Origin: Ectobius pallidus
Taxonomy: Eukaryota > Arthropoda > Insecta > Blattodea > Ectobiidae
DNA: 64,000 nucleotides
Assembly (NCBI GenBank): GCA_964059195.1
Contig: CAXKWD010000006.1
Span: 13,880,530-13,944,529 of the forward strand
Direction: 5' to 3'
The notes under the pieces were generated by a model. It worked only from the letters and a program-made list of their open reading frames with translations. It made no database searches and was not told the DNA's origin. Positions 46,045-56,795 of the stretch are shown one piece after another. Position 1 is the stretch's first letter. Each line of letters starts with the position of its first letter. Position numbers and translations under genes: made by a program.

Positions 46045-46190
46045 CTAGCTGGTTACCCGTCCCGACATAATGGACAAGTTTACCTTTACATTAATTAGCT
46101 CTTAACTGTTAAAGAAATAAACTTACAGATTTTTGTTGTGAACTAGTCATCGAATTATGTGCAGTCCAATTAGAGATTAAAATACAGTGG
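46045..46190 (-). mobile_element. Helitron-like 3' end fragment
   Basis: The minus strand ends with GTCGGGACGGGTAACCAGCT followed by AGTTT, the hairpin-plus-CTAG layout of Helitron 3' ends (CTAG at 46,045-46,048). The body is short and unassignable. Confidence 0.4.
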
Positions 46191-46191
46191 C

Positions 46192-46383
46192 GTTCCTAGG
46201 GCTGGGGCGGTGGGGGCGGTCCGCCCCGGGCCCCACTTATTATGGGGGCCCCCAATGATGCCCCACCCTAATATAAAAGTTAATGTTCCAACTGATTTTG
46301 TAAAACGAGGCAGTGAATTTTTCCAAAACAAACAAGGTCCTTTTGATTAAACACAGAAATCAGGAGAAAAGTTTTTTTAACTA
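46192..46383 (+). mobile_element. possible hAT 5' end, GC-rich
   Basis: CAGTGGCGTTCCTAGGGCTG then a G/C-rich palindromic stretch (GCGGTCCGCCCCGGGCCCC) looks like the start of a hAT element. A similar GGCGTACCGAGGGCTGGGGG is at about 59,660. No partner terminus was located. Confidence 0.35.
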
Positions 46384-46661
46384 CATCTTTCTCAAATAAT
46401 GCTTTGGGGTGAAAATTTCTTCTAATACTGTGCCCAGATCCTCAAAATTACTATCCATGGTACTGGCTTAAACTGAAATAAGTCAGGGGGACCCTTGACT
46501 TGATAAAGTATGACTTATTTGTCGAAACAAGTCGTACTTTATCATGTCAAGGGTCCCCCTGACTTATTTCAGTTTAAGCCAGTACCATGGATAGTAATTT
46601 TGAGGATCTGGGCACAGTATTAGAAGAAATTTTCACCCCAAAGCATTATTTGAGAAAGATG
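46384..46661. repeat. 278-bp spacer-less palindrome
   Basis: Arms 46,384-46,522 and 46,523-46,661 are near-perfect reverse complements meeting at 46,522/46,523. The right arm contains a 37-codon ORF starting ATGGATAGTAATTTTGAGG (46,589), and the left arm is its antisense copy. It lies directly upstream of the LINE ORF1, so the right arm may be original LINE or flanking sequence and the left arm a fold-back duplicate. Confidence 0.85.
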
Positions 46662-46704
46662 ATGAATCCTTTCAAATTCTACAGCTCCTGCTGCAATTGA
46701 GGTT

Positions 46705-47829
46705 ATGATGGGCGAAGACTCCAGTTCTTTTCGTTTTTGTAAGAGGTGCAAGAATAAAACAGTTAATGGACTGAAGTGCCAATTATGTGATAATATATAT
46801 CATCCTAGTTGTGCAAAATTAAGTAATAACATTCAGTATATTAGTGACGATGCAATTGTGTGTTGTAGTGCTGATAAAACAGACGAGGCAGATGAACTAA
46901 AAGCGATAGATACTGCTGATGAGAAGGTAAGTTATCGTATGTTGAACTATGTTCTAGAACAAAAGGACATTATAATAAAAGAGTTACGTTATGAAATTGA
47001 ATTACTGAAAGACAAAATTAATCTACTAGAAAAAATTGAAAACCTTCAAGCTGAATGTGTAGTAAACTCAGCACAGCCACCTAATCACGTAACCTCAAAT
47101 AACAAACAGAAATGTAAGGAGATCAATGCTAGTACTGCTTCAAGTAAAGAGGGAAATATTTGTGCTAAAAATTCTGGAAACAGAGACTTGTGTGAAAGTG
47201 ATGTTGACGGAAGAATTGCCGGCACTTGTGAACATGAAAAACTGTATCTTGACCCCTCAAAGTTGGACTGTACCAAACAAGACTCACTGCTTCTGAAGGC
47301 TGCACCTGCTCTCTACAGTGATGTAGTTCAAATATCAACCTCAGGTGATGTAAACAATAAAAGTTCGTTGTATCCATCTTTGGATATACTGAGTGAATGT
47401 AATGTTGAATCTAACGACAAAAGTGAAGATGAGTGGACCGTTAAGTCGTACAGGAAGAAGAGGAAAATTGAACTAAGTAATAATGGCAGTAACAAACGAA
47501 ATAAAGATTACATCACAGGCTCATGAAGTAAAAAGACATTAAGCACAGTTGAAAAACTTAATTTCCTGTTTGTCTCCAGGTTAAATCCTAGTATGGAGTG
47601 TGGTGATATCTTAGAATATCTGAAGGAGTTCAAACCAGCAGAATATCAAGTTGAGAAACTCTCAACTAAATACCCTAACTATAGCTCTTTTAAAGTGGGA
47701 ATTCCATATTCTATATTTGATGACATTTATTCTTCTGATTTTTGGCCATCTGGATCTTTTATAAGTAAATTTAGATTTCCTAAAAAATCTTTAAACGAAA
47801 AGGATGTGAGGAGGAAAAATCCAACCTAA
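46705..47829 (+). pseudogene. LINE ORF1 protein with PHD-like finger, one nonsense codon
   Basis: 374 codons in one frame with a single TGA at 47,524-47,526. Residues 12-52 hold a C4HC3-like zinc cluster (CKRC, CQLC, HPSC, then CC), as in PHD fingers of CR1-type ORF1 proteins. Residues about 83-112 are a heptad-rich coiled coil (IKELRYEIELLKDKINLLEK). A charged, low-complexity linker follows, and just before the stop a basic RKKRK cluster. Downstream of the stop the same frame runs on with FLFVSRLNPS and KLSTKYPNYSSFKVGIP, the conserved C-terminal domain of these ORF1 proteins, to a TAA at 47,829. ORF1p normally binds the LINE RNA. Its continuity across one stop argues for a recent mutation, or less likely readthrough. 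Confidence 0.85.
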
Positions 47830-47915
47830 CGAAGAAAGGACTTGAACACGACAAACAAGAATCAGGACTGCTTACCACTGATGGTGCAAATATTTTACAT
47901 AATAACATCCAATGC

Positions 47916-50830
47916 ATGACAGGGATCAAAGAAAACAGAACAAACTTAAATAGCGATATGTACCACAGTAACAAACCTTCGACACGTAACTTCAGTAACG
48001 TAAAAATAACTAAAGACCATGGTTTAAATATACTATATTGGAATGTACAAAGTATCTTGAACAAACTCGATTACATTTCAACACTACTAAACGAATACGA
48101 TATCCACATATTATGTATTGTTGAGCACTGGTTGACTGCAGATGAATTGATTCTGCTCAGAATTCCAGGATATTCCTTATCGGATTATTATTGTCGACCA
48201 ACTAGCAATATGCATGGGGGTTCAGCAATATATGTGAGTAATTCGCTTCGTACCAGTAAAATCAACGTTCCCAACTTAAGCACACTCTTTACATTTGAAG
48301 TTTGCTCTACGTACATACATATGCATAATATTTTATGCATTTCTTTATATCGAAAACCTGACAACACCAGGTCATGCTTTGACACGTTTTTAACCAAACT
48401 ATACGAGCTTTTAAATAGTACCTACAAAAATGACATGAACAAACATATAGTATTAGCTGCAGATTTTAATGTTGATTTTATTGTAAATAGTACTGAAATT
48501 AGTGATCTTTTAAATGTGTTTGATAGTTTTGGTATTCGCCCTATGATTCACGAGCCTACTAGGCCTAGTAGTGACGGATTAACTGGCACTTGCATTGACA
48601 ATGTAATCACTAATATACCTGTTGACAAAATTTATGCTGCTAATGTTGTGCCTACTATAGTGTCTGACCATAATGCCATACTGCTTCAAACCAACATAGG
48701 AAAAAATGATACTGGCGAAAATTTCAATCCAAAACTTAAGCGCTCTTTTAATGTGTTAAGTACTTATTATTTTATATTTTTGTTAAAGCAATTAAGTTGG
48801 ACAACAATGTATGGCATAGCTGATCTCAATGAGAAAGCCAACTATTTTTTATCAGTTTTATCAGATATTGCAGATAGAGCTTTTCCTTTTACTGTTTTTA
48901 AACCTGGACCTGTAGAGAGGGGTAAAGATAACAAGTGGTACACGGGTGAGCTCCACAGTTTAAAAGAAAAATGTATGTTCTATTACGAATTGTGTACACA
49001 ATATGGTATGACCGAACTCAAGAATACTTATAACAAGCTCCGAAATGATTACAGGAACCTGCTCAAAGTTACTAAGGTAAATTACTATTCTAAAATAATA
49101 AGTGACTCAAATAATTCTTCCAAAACCACGTGGTCTGTAATTTCAAATTTACTAAATAGCGATTCTAAGCATAAAACAATTGATGTTGATTTGGATATTG
49201 ACAAACTGAATTCCTTTTTTACCGATCAAGTTGATCAAATTGTTAATAACATAAAAGCTAATGATAATCCCATAGATATAATGTACAAAAACACAAGACA
49301 GACTAGTAGCATGTTCAGACTTACCCATGTGTCGGTTGAAAATGTTTATTCTATCATTTTAAAGCTCAGTAACAGTTTTTGTGTTGATGTTTATAACCTC
49401 AACTCTAAAATATTAAAACTAGCTGCCATGTTCATATGTGAACCTCTAACACACATTTTTAATATCTGTATTGACAATGCTTCATTTCCTGATTCTTTTA
49501 AAATAGTTAAAGTTATTCCTATTCACAAGAAAGGAAGTAAATCTGAATACGCTAATTACAGACCTATTAGTATTATTCCAATTGTGTCAAAGGCTTTCGA
49601 GATATTGCTAAATAAACAGATAATTAATTACTTTGAAGATAGTCTATTATTTTCGCCTAATCAATTTGGCTTTCGAGCTGGCCATAGTACTGTTGAAGCC
49701 ATAACGGCGTTCACAAAGAGAAGCTTAGATGCACTTGAATTTGGTGACTTGACATGTGGGCGTTTCTTTGATCTCACAAAGGCATTCGACACAATCTCTC
49801 ATGAAATTCTGATGAGTAAACTTGATTTTTATGGTTTTGACTCCAAAAGCATTAACATTTTGTCTTCATATCTATCTGACAGGCAGCAATCTGTGTACTT
49901 ACATGGGAAACATTCTCATTTTAGACATGTTAAGTATGGTGTCCCACAGGGCTCGGTACTGGGTCCAGTTTTATTTTTGATTTACATCAATGATCTTCCT
50001 GATAGCATAAGCGATGGATGCCTGGAAACTTATCTTTTTTTGCAGATGATCTAGCCTTGAATATCTGTAGTTCAAGCAATGAAAATCTAGACAGTAAACT
50101 TGAAACGATTTCTATACAAATACAGGATTGGTGTAATTCTAATAAACTTAGTCTCAATCAGAATAAAACGGTTAGCATCAAATTTAGTTTACGCAGATCT
50201 TCATATCACATTGATTCTTCTGTTAAGTTCCTAGGCATTTATCTCGATCCCGATTTAGGATGGAAGTCCCATATCAAATATGTAGCAAGTAAAATTAGCA
50301 AAGGTCTGTTTATGCTAAGAGCTCTTAGTCACAGTATTAGTAAAACAACTTTAACAACTGTTTATTATAGTCATATATACAGTCATCTAAGCTACGTAGT
50401 CTTGCTGTGGGGCAACCATGCTTACACAAACAAACTTCTACTACTGCAAAAGAGGGCAGTGAGGATAATATGCGAAGCTCCCCTGAAAGCACACTGTAAA
50501 CCACTTTTTATCGAACTTGGTATTCTTACCCTTCCATGTATATATGTTTTTAATTGTCTTATTCATGTAAAGAAGAACTTGTCTGATTACACTCGATGCA
50601 CATCTCTTCATAACTATCCTACTCGAAGCAGTAGTTATTTATATATAAATAAATGTAAATATACCAAGACTCAGAATAGTTATGAGGTGATGTCATTGAA
50701 TTTATTCAATAGTCTGCCAGAAAGCATAAAGATAATGACTTTAAGTAATTTTAAAAGAACAATCAGAAGATTTTTATCAACTAACCCTCTCTACAGTGTT
50801 GAAGAGTATTATAATATTGAGTGGTTTTAA
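47916..50830 (+). pseudogene. LINE ORF2 polyprotein (endonuclease + RT), one frameshift
   Basis: The first frame gives 712 codons from 47,916: APE-type endonuclease with WNVQS (42), VEHW (69), GGSAIYVS (101), ADFNVDF (about 186) and SDHN (about 268), then RT with NYRPISIIP (547), NQFGFRAG (585), FFDLTKAFD (617) and GVPQGSVLGP (675). It stops within codons after a T7 run at 50,035-50,041. The next frame (from 50,018) picks up at once with FFADD, the catalytic loop, and runs 270 codons to 50,830 with VKFLGIYLD, YGNH-like and LLLQKRAVRII blocks. A one-base change in the homopolymer explains the break; it may be a real mutation or a sequencing indel. The RT palm motif reads GRFFDLTKAFD where relatives have a FLDL pattern. 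Confidence 0.9.
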
Positions 50831-50896
50831 TTATAGTTGTAAGTTGTATTTTATTTTATTGACGTTGCTATACATTGAATATGTCTCCAGCAATAA

Positions 50897-50932
50897 ATCT
50901 CTATCTATCTATCTATCTATCTTTAGTTTCAA
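50897..50932. repeat. (ATCT)n LINE 3' terminus
   Basis: About eight CTAT units directly after AATAAA (50,892-50,897) and 66 bp after the ORF2 stop. Short tandem 3' ends instead of poly-A are usual for CR1/L2-like LINEs. Confidence 0.85.
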
Positions 50933-51338
50933 GAAGACACAATTTTAGAAATATCAATCGCCTATCTTTATTTACATTTCACTTGAAACTTGTGAAAGAA
51001 GTTTTTCAAAACTGAAGTTAATAAAAAATTATTTGTGCTCCACAATGAGCCAAATCAGACTAAATGGACTAGCAATGTTATACATCGAGAACAATTTGGT
51101 TATGAAAATAAACTTTCATGAGACAATTAGACTATTTTCTAATGTAAAAGCTATAAAAATACAATTTTTAACGTTACTATTACATATTCTGAATTAAAAT
51201 AATCCAGATTTTACTAATTTATTATCTGATTTTCCGAATAAATGAAAACTGTTGAATGTTACCTTAAAATTTCGTTAACTTTGTCATATTTAAACATAAC
51301 CTTTTTTTCCATTTCATTAATTTCTAATTATGCACATA
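50933..51338. other. unassigned AT-rich DNA
   Basis: No assignable feature. Confidence 0.45.
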
Positions 51339-52381
51339 TTTATATATATAAACGAATGTATGTCTGTCTGTCCTTAATGAATTACTACATCATTCATCCG
51401 ATCGCCATGAAACTTTGGGAAGTTGTTGAGTACACTCCCGCAAAGGTTTCTGGCATAGTGCATTTTTAATTTTAGATTTCGTTCGCGAGTTATGAGTGAA
51501 ATACGGGAAGAAAACGTGCATTATTTTGCGCTTTCGAAGCATCAGTTTTCAGTAATACATTTTAATTGTCAAATCAATGAACAGGTGGGTTTGACTACTT
51601 TTGTCATACGTTGGAAATAAAGGCATCGCGATCGCTTGAATGTTGTAAGCCCACGCTGGTCGATTCATTTGTTTATAATGTCAAGGCACGCAGACATCTG
51701 CAATTTTCACCCTAGACGGAAGAAGGATAATGAATATAGGCCAAATGGGTAAACATTCTTCGATTTGGACGAAACTCACTATGCAGGAGTTTTCTGGGTC
51801 AGGGAACTCGGATCTGAGGTTATTTTTCCCATGCTGAGCTTTCTAACCGTGGAATTCACTTCAAAGCCGGATTTATAGCTGTTTCATTAATTAGGCCTAT
51901 CAATCGTTTAGTTTAGACCTGTGAATGTTTTACATGCAATGTGTTAATAAGTTTAATATTTTAATTATTTTGTTCTTTAATCTTCCGATTAATAAATATA
52001 ATATTTTAATTATTTTGTTCTTTAATCTTCCGATTAATTATCGTGGGCGAATCCGCGGGGATTTGCTATAAGCTATAAAAGCTATATCTAGCTTTTTCTG
52101 AGGGAATAGTTTGAGTGTGATAAGTCGTTCTTCCTCATTTCAAATTCTAAATACCTATATAAAGAAATACCTGTCCCTCTACCCTCTCTCGGAAAATAAG
52201 TATATCAAAATTGGTATAGGTAATGAAACCTCCATTGGAGGCCCCTTCGCCCCACCTGGGGATCATAGGGTACCAGATACCAGATATAAAGAAATAGAGT
52301 TTGAAAATCGAAAGACCTTCATAAGTAATGTTCGAATTTACAAAATACAAAACCCGAGCGACGTCGGGCCTTTTAAACTAG
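51339..52381 (+). mobile_element. non-autonomous Helitron
   Basis: The 3' end shows hairpin CCCGA-GCGACG-TCGGG (52,353-52,368), then CCTTTTAAA and CTAG at 52,378-52,381 followed by T, the Helitron terminus rule (CTRR next to a T). The 5' end near 51,339 is TATA-rich followed by ACGAATGTATGTCTGTCTGT. Pieces of the same family are at 11,875-12,340 and 17,430-17,692 (minus) and 18,811-19,480. No Rep or helicase domain. A SINE fragment is inserted near its 3' end; the 117-codon ORF spanning that insert is not a gene. Confidence 0.75.
52170..52283 (+). mobile_element. 5'-truncated SINE in the Helitron, 13-bp duplication
   Basis: 114 bp flanked by exact ATATAAAGAAATA (52,157-52,169 and 52,284-52,296). 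It matches the 3' body of the SINE at 19,700-20,035 (CCTGTCCCTCT.CCCTCTCT, CCTCCA.TTGGAG, CTTCGCCCCA). The Helitron copy at 11.9-12.3 kb shows the uninterrupted site. The 13-bp duplication is the signature of LINE-driven retroposition. Confidence 0.85.
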
Positions 52382-52559
52382 TTGGTTATAAAAATGAAGA
52401 GAATGTGGTTACCTCATCATATCGCATCCCCGGAGGATACATAACCGAAATAAAATCTGATTAACATTGGCTCCAATGGATTTATGTTGCTCCATGATAT
52501 TCTTATTTAATTCCAGTTTATCAAGAATTGACTCACTGTTCGATTTGGTAACAAATAGG

Positions 52560-52680
52560 GGAAAAATTCCTTCGACACTGGGAATTTCGGAGGAATTTTT
52601 CTCCTATAATATTATCATGTAATGTCAAGCAGAGACAATAATCTGTGGTTCATGAATTCATATGCATATATCTAATATCA
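52560..52680 (+). mobile_element. SINE family Z tail
   Basis: GAATTTTTCTCCTATAATAT, CAGAGACAATAATCTGTGG and TTCATGAATTCATAT match the tails at 44,820-44,880 and 45,105-45,190. The tRNA head is missing. Confidence 0.6.
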
Positions 52681-52949
52681 GACTATTAAACAGAATAACC
52701 AATTTCAGTGGTTTTGATTACAAGTAAGTGTAATGAATTATAGGAACATTGTCTTTGGAACATTGTCTTTTTTGTTCAAGGAAAATGTAGATAAACTTAT
52801 TCTATAATAGGCCTAGTGTGAATATACTGCTCTCGGGCCATAAGCCAGGAAACCTTCAAGTCATTCATAGGTCTATTTTGTAAAATGTTGACATATTTCA
52901 AGAATTTATTATATCAGTGTATACGAATATGAATTAAGGTTAAAATCAA

Positions 52950-53130
52950 ACTTTAGACCTTCGCTCTTCCGTAAGGCCTGCTTAATGAAACCATCTGGAT
53001 TTTAACTCGGAGATCTATTACAAAAATAACTTATCTGCACGAGCCTATCATAATTAAGCTGATTACCACTGATTTAAAAAAATCATTCTGGCACTTTGTT
53101 ACATCAGTTTACCTGATTTTACTTGTTAAA
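52950..53130 (+). repeat. dispersed repeat, family X copy 3
   Basis: Direct match to 150-320, inverted match to 43,640-43,830. Confidence 0.65.
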
Positions 53131-53187
53131 GAAATAACAAGCTATCCCTTTGATTTATAAGTGCAATTGATAAATGTAACTTATATT

Positions 53188-54273
53188 CAGGGCTCGGATT
53201 CTGATAACCTAAAATTGTTTGAAAAATGACCATAAATTTTAAAGAAAATGACTTAATAATTATAAAAAATGACCTAAAAACTGATATTTTTTATAAAAAA
53301 TTATTATTGCACACACAAAGTTTTAGACTAATTTTTACAAAATTGTAAAAACTGTAAATAACTGTAATGGTGTAAATGTTCTTTTCTCACGGAAATTTAT
53401 ACTGGCACTGAGGCACTGGCTAGTCAAACTTCAAATCTAAGCAGGTACAAAGTCAATCTAATAACAATAGTAATATAATACAAAATGTTGGCGTTTCTTT
53501 CATTCTCATTTACGACTGAGACATGACAACACATTTCCTTCTTGCATTAAACAAAGAACACTTCAAAGAGAGAACCGGTAGCGACGAAAAAAAAGTTAAT
53601 ACACTCAATGTAAATACATGAAAATTACTAAATACGGAAGCAAATGACACGAAAATGACAAAATAATGACCTAAAATTGAAATAAATGCCCTAAAAATAT
53701 AAAATTGCATAAAATGACAAAAAATGACCTAATAAAAATGTATTTCTATAATCTAGAGGCCATGATTAGGATTTATGTACAAGTCGGCAATGTCTATGCA
53801 GCATCAATAAAAAGGTGACATGTCATTAGCATCCCGGCCCTGGTATTACACACACATTGTGAAGGACACGGTATCTGTATTTTTGTAGGAGAAGAAATTG
53901 AAACAGAGAAAACAGGCGCCAGAGTCTGCCACCTGCTTGGATTTGAGAGTGCAAACTACTGTTTACCCTCAATAAACAACAATATAATCCGGCTGACCAC
54001 AAAAGGATGTGCCGAATTTTGACTCACCAGTGCCTCAGTGCCAGTATAAATTTCCGTGAGAAAAGAACATTCACAACATTACAGTTATTTACAGTTTTTA
54101 CAATTATGTACATAATTAGTCTATAACTTTGTGTGTACAATAATAATTTGTTATAAATAAAATATCAGGTTTTATGTCATTTTTAATAATTATTAAGTCA
54201 TTTTCTTTAAAATTTGGGGTCATTTTATAGGTCATTTTTCAAACAATTTTAGGTCATCAGAATCCGGGCCCTG
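53188..54273. mobile_element. hAT MITE with long TIRs and ATGACCTAAAA arrays
   Basis: 1,086 bp, ends CAGGGCTCGGATTCTGATAA and its inverted partner ending CCGGGCCCTG. Inverted homology extends about 240 bp inward on each side (through CACGGAAATTTATACTGGCA and its complement). Flanks CTTATATT and CTTATTAT agree at 6 of 8. TGACCTAAA/TTTAGGTCA words crowd both ends (53,200-53,280, 53,640-53,740, 54,170-54,260). The unique centre 53,800-54,020 shows no ORF. Confidence 0.8.
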
Positions 54274-54281
54274 CTTATTAT

Positions 54282-54686
54282 AATTAATAAGCAGAATATT
54301 TACCATACACGTCTGAAATGTAGCTGGAGTATTTAAACTTTCCCCCATTGATGCAGGTGTGAGTGAAACGTGGTTGAGACCATGGAGCTGTTGTCGCCAT
54401 TACAAAAAGATTAATCTTGCAGGCCCTAACGTTATTTTTCAACAATAACTGCGAAACTCGTAGCAATGGGACATAACAATTTTAATGTCACCGTTAGCCT
54501 GTACAGCCATTAAACACCGTGATATCAGAGAAACAATAGAACTTTGTGTTCTAGTGATCATGATAACATGGTTCGATTGATTTTTACCTCACTTTCCGTA
54601 TTATAACACACATATTGTGTCCCCAGTAGATAAACTCAGTATAAACCCACTCGTTTAGGTCCTACAAGTTTGTTTGGACCATACAA
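54282..54686. other. unassigned DNA
   Basis: No supported feature. Confidence 0.4.
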
Positions 54687-54688
54687 TA

Positions 54689-55202
54689 CAGGGTGTTAAT
54701 GAATAACACCGAAATATTTTACCTGTCTATAGAGGGGACATAGACAAGCAACTTTTATTAGGAGATGTTTGCTCTATGGATTCAATTTTTCCTGTTACAG
54801 CATAAAATCTCCCAGGGCATGCCCGCCACTGACTTCTAACATTAGGAAAAAATGCAAAACAAAGGAACTTCGTGTTTAATACTGTAGTCAGTAGTTATGA
54901 ATAAAAAGAAGACTAATGCAGTGGCAACCAGTCATGTGATTAGACTGTAAATTTTGCAAATTATGGATACCTAAATTATGATATAGCTGTTGACAAATGA
55001 TTAAGAGTCAGGTTTTTATCGATCACTAAGAAGGCATGAAGTCAATGTAATGAAATTTTTAACCCTATTTTGCTTAATTAATGATTTATGACCACCAAGT
55101 TATAATGACTTTAATCAGGGTTGGAATGTTTAAAACACAACGTTTAAAACAAGTGTGTGTTTAAAACAAGTGCTTGTGTTTTTTTAAGTTTGTTTAAAAC
55201 GT

Positions 55203-55247
<45 letters not shown>

Positions 55248-55596
55248 ATAATAGGTCCTATATTTTAAAATGGTTGTTTTAAACAAAATTAACAATTTGA
55301 ACTTTTTTTAAAACAAACAACATTGTTGTAAACATAAAAAAGTTTAAAAAACACGTTTAAAACAACCAACGTTGTTGTTCACATAAAAAACGTTTTAAAC
55401 ACAAAACATGTTTTAAACAAACAAAAAAACTTTTTTTTGTCCTTTTAAAAAAACATGTTTTTTTCCAACCCTGACTTTAATGCCCTGTAGCATACACATT
55501 TTACGTCATAGAACAAAAATCTCCTAATAAAAATTGCTTGTCTAAGTTCCCTCTATATACAGGTAAAATATTTCGGTGTTATTTATTAACACCCTG
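54689..55596 (+). mobile_element. TA-flanked TIR element, copy B (complete)
   Basis: 908 bp with inverted ends CAGGGTGTTAATGAATAACA..TATTTATTAACACCCTG flanked by TA. It contains a nested 358-bp hAT MITE, so the original is about 540 bp. Directly followed, after TATA, by copy C in the opposite internal orientation. Tc1/mariner-type by TA duplication; non-coding. Confidence 0.8.
55116..55473. mobile_element. hAT MITE nested in copy B, GTTTAAAAC arrays
   Basis: Ends CAGGGTTGGAA..TTCCAACCCTG, perfect 8-bp duplication ACTTTAAT (55,108-55,115 and 55,474-55,481). At least ten GTTTAAAAC/GTTTTAAAC words. A (TA)n(TG)n microsatellite lies at 55,203-55,249 in the middle. Confidence 0.9.
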
Positions 55597-55600
55597 TATA

Positions 55601-56795
55601 CAGAGTGTTAATGAATAACACCGAAATATTTTACCTGTGTAGGCCTATAGACAATCAACTTTTATTAGGAGATTTTTGCTCTATGACGTAAAATGTGTAT
55701 GCTTACAAGGCATTAAAGTCATTACTAGGTGGCGGATTTCTATGATTTGTCATATTTTTCCCCTTTGCATTATTTCAGGTTTCCGACTAATTTAAACCCG
55801 ATTCCAAGCATCCTGGTGAAAATGGAACGGCTTTTATTGTGCATATAACTGCATATTTAGGAAATTTTCAACTATTGTAGCATATTTAGTATGAATATGC
55901 ATATTTAAGTCATATTTTTGGCATATTTGTGTGCATATTAAAGAAATTTTGAAGTTTCAAATCATATTTTGTAAATTTTGCATTATAATGATACTTTTTG
56001 AGAATTTACAGATATTTTAAATAATTTACACGATATTTTAATAAAATGTATTATTTATTTATTGAATATACAATTAATTAAACCCTATTCCACCCGGAGG
56101 TATATTAGGGTTATAGTTACAAGACAATATATTTGCAATATTACTACTTCTTATCCATAGGCTGGATGCAGGCCTTACTACTCTAAGAAAACAAGATAAC
56201 TAATATATTATATTATAAAAGAAAACTATAACATCTTAAAAATAGAACACAAAAACTTTTGGAATTCTCTATAACAGCATTTTTTCCTAAAAATATCAAA
56301 GAGTGGTTTATCTAATTTCTTTTTACAAATAAAATGTATTGTAATGAAACTTATAATAATATACACAATGTGTAAGTGGTAAAGTCATATTTTAAATTTT
56401 ATTGGTCATATTTTAATGTTTTTTAGGTCATAAATGTATGCATATATCCTATTTTTTACGTCATAGAAATCAGCTCCCTAGTCATTACAATTTGGTGCTC
56501 ATAAGTCAATAATGAAGCGAAATAGGGTTAAGATTTTCATTAAACTGACTTCACGCCATCTTAGTGATCGATAAAAACCTGATTCTTAATCATTCAACAA
56601 CGGCTATATCTTAATTTAGTGTATCCATAAGCTGCAAAGTTTACAGACTAATTACATGATTGGCCGCCACTGCATTAGTTTTTTTTTATTTATTTATTAA
56701 TAATCCAGTGTTAACAACGCAGATCCTTTGTTTTGCATTTTTTCAAATTTTAGAAGTCGTGGCGGCCATGTCCTGGGAGATTTTGTGCTGTAACA
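55601..56795 (-). mobile_element. TA-flanked TIR element, copy C (3' truncated)
   Basis: Begins CAGAGTGTTAATGAATAACA right after copy B. Its interior is in the opposite orientation to copy B (it carries the complement of B's 54,810-55,100 block at 56,490-56,780). The distal TIR is missing. A 755-bp hAT MITE is nested in it. Confidence 0.75.
55726..56480. mobile_element. hAT MITE nested in copy C, GCATATTT arrays
   Basis: Ends TAGGTGGCGGATTTCTATGA and the complement of TAGGGAGCTGATTTCTATGA. Perfect 8-bp duplication GTCATTAC (55,718-55,725 and 56,481-56,488). GCATATTT/TCATATTT words crowd both ends (55,840-55,975 and 56,385-56,455). Confidence 0.9.

Larger units (their letters stand above)
46662..50932 (+). 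mobile_element. near-complete two-ORF non-LTR retrotransposon
   Basis: ORF1 (46,705-47,829) and ORF2 (47,916-50,830) are separated by a short spacer, followed by a ~65-bp UTR and a tandem (ATCT)n end. The layout (PHD-type ORF1, APE endonuclease plus RT, no RNase H, short-repeat 3' end) fits a CR1/L2-like clade. The 5' boundary is uncertain because of the adjoining palindrome. One nonsense codon in ORF1 and one frameshift in ORF2 are the only gross lesions that I see. Confidence 0.85.

Noticed and set aside
52111..52464. 117-codon plus-strand ORF
   Set aside because: Spans Helitron, inserted SINE fragment and flank; chance open frame.
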